The notes under the pieces were generated by a model. The model saw nothing but the letters and a program-made list of their open reading frames with translations. It made no database searches and was not told where the DNA came from. Shown piece after piece: positions 6,001-7,782 of a stretch of 7,782 bases of DNA; positions within the stretch are counted from its first letter, which is position 1, and each line of letters begins with the position of its first letter. The stretch is from CAZBWS01 sp964495705 (GTDB lineage Bacteria; Pseudomonadota; Gammaproteobacteria; HTCC5015), in contig CAZBWS010000091.1 of the NCBI GenBank assembly GCA_964495705.1, positions 1 through 7,782 of the forward strand. Reading direction: 5' to 3'. A program made the translations under genes and the position numbers.

Positions 6001-7782
6001 ATGTTTTATCGCCCGTTTGGTGCCCGCTAATTTAATCTGTGTACAGGCTTTAGCATCAGTCACCGCTTTGGCATTCCGCGTATAACCACTTGGGCAACTC
6101 CAGCATTCACCACCATTAATGGGGTCGTGGAAAGAACCCGTCGGACAGTTAAAAATGGTATTCGCTTTTTGAATAAACTTGGCTGACTTTTGGGTTGTAG
6201 TCCGCTTTATACACGCTGTGTCAGAATCCACCGCCGCAAGTGTGCGATGAAAACCTGTGGGGCAACTCCAACAAGAGGATTTACCTGCATCCCAAAAAGC
6301 ACCTTTTGGACAATCCAGTTCTGCTGCTAAAGCCTCAACCGTAAAAGAAGCGGCATCCAGATACGTATTTTCAATTAATTCACCTAAACCACCTAACTCA
6401 AGACCAGCTGTGGTTAAACGAATTTCAAATTTTTTGGTGGTATTGGACACTTGTACTTTCTTCCCTGACACATACACATCCCCTGCAATCGCAACACCCA
6501 TTTGACCATTTAGGTCGGGGAATCCCGACAGAATGGCACCGGGTGTAGCAAAGAACAGTTCGACATTTTTAAAGGCCAACTCATCCCAAGGGATGGGAGA
6601 GTTTTGGACTCTTTCCATAAACTGTTTAGAGGCAGATCGGTCTTTTGCTCCTCTTTGAACTTCTCTTAAAATATCTTTAACCGGATCACCCTCTTTGAAT
6701 AAGGCAATGATGCTGTTGCCCAACTCTCCGGTGACGACACCACGCATTAAAATATCATTAATACCAACAATGTCTTCCAGGCTCATACTGCTTGCTTTAT
6801 AGACAAACCCTACTTTTTTCGGAATTGGCACACCGGACGACACTACAAGATTCAATACAAACCCGGTTGTAATTTCATTAGATCGGGTCTGTTCACCGTA
6901 TTTATTCAAACTCGCTAGTTGTGTCTTATTAAACGCATCGGCACTTTTTCCTTTTAATGCTATGACTTTTGTAATTTCTCTATTTTGCGTCGGAATATCA
7001 AAGGCCACTTTGACACCAGCACCAAACTCAACTGCTCCTTCTGAATCCACACCCAGTAGAATTGCACCATTTTTAACATTCATGCCCTCAAAGCCCATGG
7101 GCGCACGCCAGTCACCACTTAAATATCCCGCAAAGCGAACCCCTGCTCCGGTGGCTTGTACATTGGCATAGAGTTCACCCGTTATACTCACTTGGTCTGG
7201 GTTATTAGGGAAGCCACTACGTGGTAATAGCAAAACCATATTACCCTGTAAGCCTAACTGGAAAGTCGATTCTGCCGGGCGCATTTTAATAAAGAAATTT
7301 GCAGTGGAATCTTTCAGTCGAATTACATTCGATAAGTCTTGCTTACCATTAGGTGTAAAAGCAAAATTAGGCAATTGAATACTTAAACCAACAGTGGGGG
7401 CAGCCGTAGTTAAGCCGTCTATTGTACCTGCTACCAATAAATTTCCTTTTAATTCTACGCCCGCTGTTTTCAATGCATCTTTTAGAGACTTATCCATCTT
7501 GTCATAATCAATTTTACCGACAATAGACACACCATCTTGGGAAATAGGCAGCTTAGAGTTGCTATTGGCAATAGCACCTGCCATTGCCTTTTTCACTGGC
7601 GTAGGCAGTTTGGATAAGTCAAGGCTGTCACTGCCTTTTCTAGTGGATATCCCAACCGCTACAATCAGTTCAGGCATGACAATGGAGTCTAAAGTGGCAT
7701 GATCTTTAGATAGAATTTTTCTCTTATCACCAAAGGCATCAACCACATCTAATACAGAGAATTGATTACCGTTATATAAGAC
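3025..7782 (-). CDS. Giant modular Cys-rich lectin-like protein (ricin B + tectonin + four-Cys repeats), N-terminus outside window
   Basis: The frame is open from the right edge to a TAG at 3027-3025, giving 1585 visible residues. The GTG at 7746-7744 has 12 open codons in front of it (VLYNGNQFSVLD...), so it is not a convincing start and the gene continues beyond the window. Order, numbered from the first visible codon: 1-490 Cys-free beta-rich region of unknown family; four-Cys modules at 491-524, 546-580 and 605-637; half module 678-695; two ricin-type trefoils about 713-844 and 859-993; module 1028-1061; six-unit tectonin propeller about 1089-1314; half module 1326-1344; four modules 1361-1572. 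Even Cys counts in every module imply disulfides and export. Ricin and tectonin folds are known to bind glycans, so an extracellular adhesin or surface glycan-binding role is inferred. No toxin, protease or glycosidase motif was recognised. The secretion route is unknown because the N-terminus is missing. Confidence 0.9.
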   Translation of the reverse strand, partial: VLYNGNQFSVLDVVDAFGDKRKILSKDHATLDSIVMPELIVAVGISTRKGSDSLDLSKLPTPVKKAMAGAIANSNSKLPISQDGVSIVGKIDYDKMDKSLKDALKTAGVELKGNLLVAGTIDGLTTAAPTVGLSIQLPNFAFTPNGKQDLSNVIRLKDSTANFFIKMRPAESTFQLGLQGNMVLLLPRSGFPNNPDQVSITGELYANVQATGAGVRFAGYLSGDWRAPMGFEGMNVKNGAILLGVDSEGAVEFGAGVKVAFDIPTQNREITKVIALKGKSADAFNKTQLASLNKYGEQTRSNEITTGFVLNLVVSSGVPIPKKVGFVYKASSMSLEDIVGINDILMRGVVTGELGNSIIALFKEGDPVKDILREVQRGAKDRSASKQFMERVQNSPIPWDELAFKNVELFFATPGAILSGFPDLNGQMGVAIAGDVYVSGKKVQVSNTTKKFEIRLTTAGLELGGLGELIENTYLDAASFTVEALAAELDCPKGAFWDAGKSSCWSCPTGFHRTLAAVDSDTACIKRTTTQKSAKFIQKANTIFNCPTGSFHDPINGGECWSCPSGYTRNAKAVTDAKACTQIKLAGTKRAIKHGKGKGLLGTDCGHGQFWDPNGNCYSCPRGTIRGVSHVDSDKACFALSSQLKEAKATLVRKGQPQAPTGYSQPFNDIGRAEFWACPIGFNRTIYPVNNGRACEEANVEFAKAKSEARGNLKNLANNACLSFDFPKGTTYLEIREGAKVEAKYTCSTERNRTQSWFMDSAKRLRPLQFLSFKEGQSKPLCIQASGKGAATKLSLEHCKPDNNQKWLFDKNKRIQNRDQNLCLNNQAQLVDCGSSKSLQWESGPKVVDHKQAPKLAESGHMTVASSLNDLCLMGTKSPKYAVSMEICLGNKSQVWKLTSKGELKTAENNCLAISGGKKEPGSAIQTHRCIPAGEENSSKWTHYQWYQGVNGQIKSRLNDLCLDVVNANKNPGAKLQTQKCTGHVAQKWITTSAPKTVKAIKPYQPPKAFYLKAARYKKARGLIGTDCPKGQFWDAIDGFCYSCPNTTNRSTHPINSDKACIGYGDKPSKITYAGGTPPKKPAVENYPWKQTNGAAKDISISSTGVVWVVAADGTMYYRDFAKNNWVVIEGKATQIAAGKAGNVFHMTSAGKMYRGGLSGWKNLPGTASHIAAGPNDEFWHLSKNKVGPGGHAIYRMVNNRWTKVPGEAIRIAVGAKGKVWAISENGDIYKSANNAKKWTKVPGKASEIAVAQTGRVWHLSKDAVGKGGHAAYYSDDDGASWQRISGEVTQIATAPNGQIWGVSKINKIYDGNPKRSHTPKISYKCPSGYDKNVTRPWTAPNACEKPVFSRATKHRKAGVCPSGQEKQLAGGWAGFCISCPSGYSRDILIDPAKKGACFKVNKQNAQYAKVGKHARWDSCPTGYKKDPNGSCYQCPSGYARTLAPVTASNACGAAFKKAVKAQFKGQYGSCPSGQFKHVFPGAPASWQGYCLSCPKGYTRTVEAANSSKACVKTVASSKATTAAKRHNKVSGVCSASQFQHLLGPASWNGHCVSCPSGYVRNANAVDGSKACDKLETKKPIISVN
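3067..3807 (-). repeat. C-terminal cluster of four-Cys modules (one half, four full)
   Basis: A half module at 3751-3807 (KCPSGYDKN...NAC) is followed by full modules at 3589-3702, 3427-3525, 3250-3372 and 3067-3183. Here the first loop is longer and more varied (15, 11, 19 and 17 residues), while the C-x2-C-x(16-17)-C half is constant with CPSGY-x-R. Basic linkers such as KHRKAG, KHARW and RHNKVSG join the modules. Two copies share a PASW motif in the first loop (APASWQGYC and GPASWNGHC), marking them as the latest duplicates. Confidence 0.75.
3841..4521 (-). repeat. Six-unit tectonin-type beta-propeller
   Basis: Six units each start with Trp: WKQTNGAAKDIS, WVVIEGKATQIAA, WKNLPGTASHIAA, WTKVPGEAIRIAV, WTKVPGKASEIAV and WQRISGEVTQIAT. 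Each continues with G-x-[VI]-[WF] and a Y-containing strand. The W-x-x-[VIL]-x-G-x-[AV] plus [VIF]-[WF] layout is typical of tectonin/TECPR repeats, and six units match the six-bladed propellers known for this lectin family. Units 3 and 5 share an extra loop, HLSK..VG.GGHA. The domain contains no Cys. Confidence 0.85.
4600..4701 (-). repeat. Single four-Cys module between ricin and tectonin domains
   Basis: Spacing C-x12-C-x2-C-x16-C. It begins GLIGTDCPKGQFWD and ends NSDKAC, closely matching the module at 5872-5970 (GLLGTDCGHGQFWD ... DSDKAC). The DNA around 4679-4722 also resembles 5948-5991, so this is a fairly recent internal duplication. Confidence 0.75.
4804..5646 (-). other. Two tandem ricin-type beta-trefoil (RICIN) lectin domains
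   Basis: The first trefoil (about 5250-5646) shows three Q-x-W-type sites, TQSWF, NQKWLF and LQWES, with N-x-CL starts such as NNACL and QNLCL. The second (about 4804-5208) shows SQVWKL, HYQWYQ and AQKWIT, with NDLCL, NNCLA and NDLCLDV. Three subdomains each means both trefoils look complete. This fold commonly binds galactose- or xylan-type sugars, but binding residues cannot be assigned here. Confidence 0.85.
5698..6312 (-). repeat. First cluster of four-Cys modules (three full, one half)
   Basis: Full modules lie at 6211-6312, 6043-6147 and 5872-5970, with a half module at 5698-5751. Each full module follows C-x(11-13)-C-x2-C-x16-C, with FWD/FHD in the first loop, a central CWSC or CYSC, then CP-x-G-[FYT]-x-R and a final [SDTA]-[TK]-A-C. 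The fourth copy keeps FWACPIGFNRT...RAC but has lost the first two Cys. The layout recalls the GCC2/GCC3 or ephrin-receptor-like Cys-rich modules of extracellular proteins. Family membership is not confirmed. Confidence 0.75.
6313..7782 (-). other. Cys-free beta-rich N-terminal region of the giant protein, family not recognised
   Basis: About 490 visible residues without a single Cys, in sharp contrast to the rest of the chain. Alternating hydrophobic and Gly-rich strands recur, for example GELYANVQATGAGVRFAGYL, GAVEFGAGVKVAFDIP and GQMGVAIAGDVYVSGKKV, separated by a more helical stretch near SLEDIVGINDILMRGVV and DPVKDILREVQRG. The recurring short 'G-x-hydrophobic' strands suggest a repetitive beta structure or a lipid- or polymer-binding sheet. 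This is inference from composition only. It could carry the distinctive activity, with the lectin modules acting as targeting parts. Confidence 0.4.

Noticed and set aside
6257..7171. + strand frames at 6257-6505 and 6962-7171
   Set aside because: Antisense shadows of the giant gene, with biased composition and no motif.
7744..7746. GTG as the true start of the giant protein
   Set aside because: The frame is open for 12 more codons up to the window edge, with no signal peptide after the GTG; the gene most likely starts outside the window.

Overview
The window reads as a chromosomal piece of a Gram-negative bacterium, most likely a marine or aquatic gammaproteobacterium. That placement is an inference from the AT-leaning sequence, a membrane hybrid histidine kinase with a NarL/LuxR-type response regulator, the tail of an inner-membrane ABC permease, and a very large Cys-rich, probably exported protein. 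No rRNA, tRNA, CRISPR array, insertion sequence or phage gene was seen.

Layout. At the left edge (2-112, + strand) lie the last 36 codons of what looks like a PotC/PotI-type ABC permease. A 162-bp gap follows, containing a plausible sigma70 promoter and a 28-codon GTG-started leader ORF whose stop overlaps the next start (TAATG). Next is a 60-codon gene (275-457, +) that matches the start of a small nuclease-like uncharacterised family but stops early. A frame -1 continuation suggests it is a decayed remnant. Fifteen bases later a 584-residue membrane hybrid sensor kinase begins (473-2227, +), in the same reading frame as the fragment.

A NarL/LuxR-type response regulator (2222-2857, - strand) converges on the kinase gene and overlaps its end by 6 bp. 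The two very likely form one two-component system. Upstream of the regulator on the same strand is a 168-bp gap. Beyond it the rest of the window (3025-7782, -) is one open frame of 1585 visible codons that runs off the right edge, so its true start and any signal peptide are outside the window.

The large protein is the notable item. It has a Cys-free beta-rich N-terminal region of about 490 residues with no family I recognise. After that come three four-Cys modules and a half module, two ricin-type beta-trefoils, another four-Cys module, a six-unit tectonin propeller, then a half module and four more four-Cys modules. This looks like an extracellular multivalent glycan-binding protein stiffened by disulfides. 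Its neighbouring regulator on the same strand may control it, but this is only positional inference. An amber stop ends the frame, and 44 further protein-like codons follow in the same frame.
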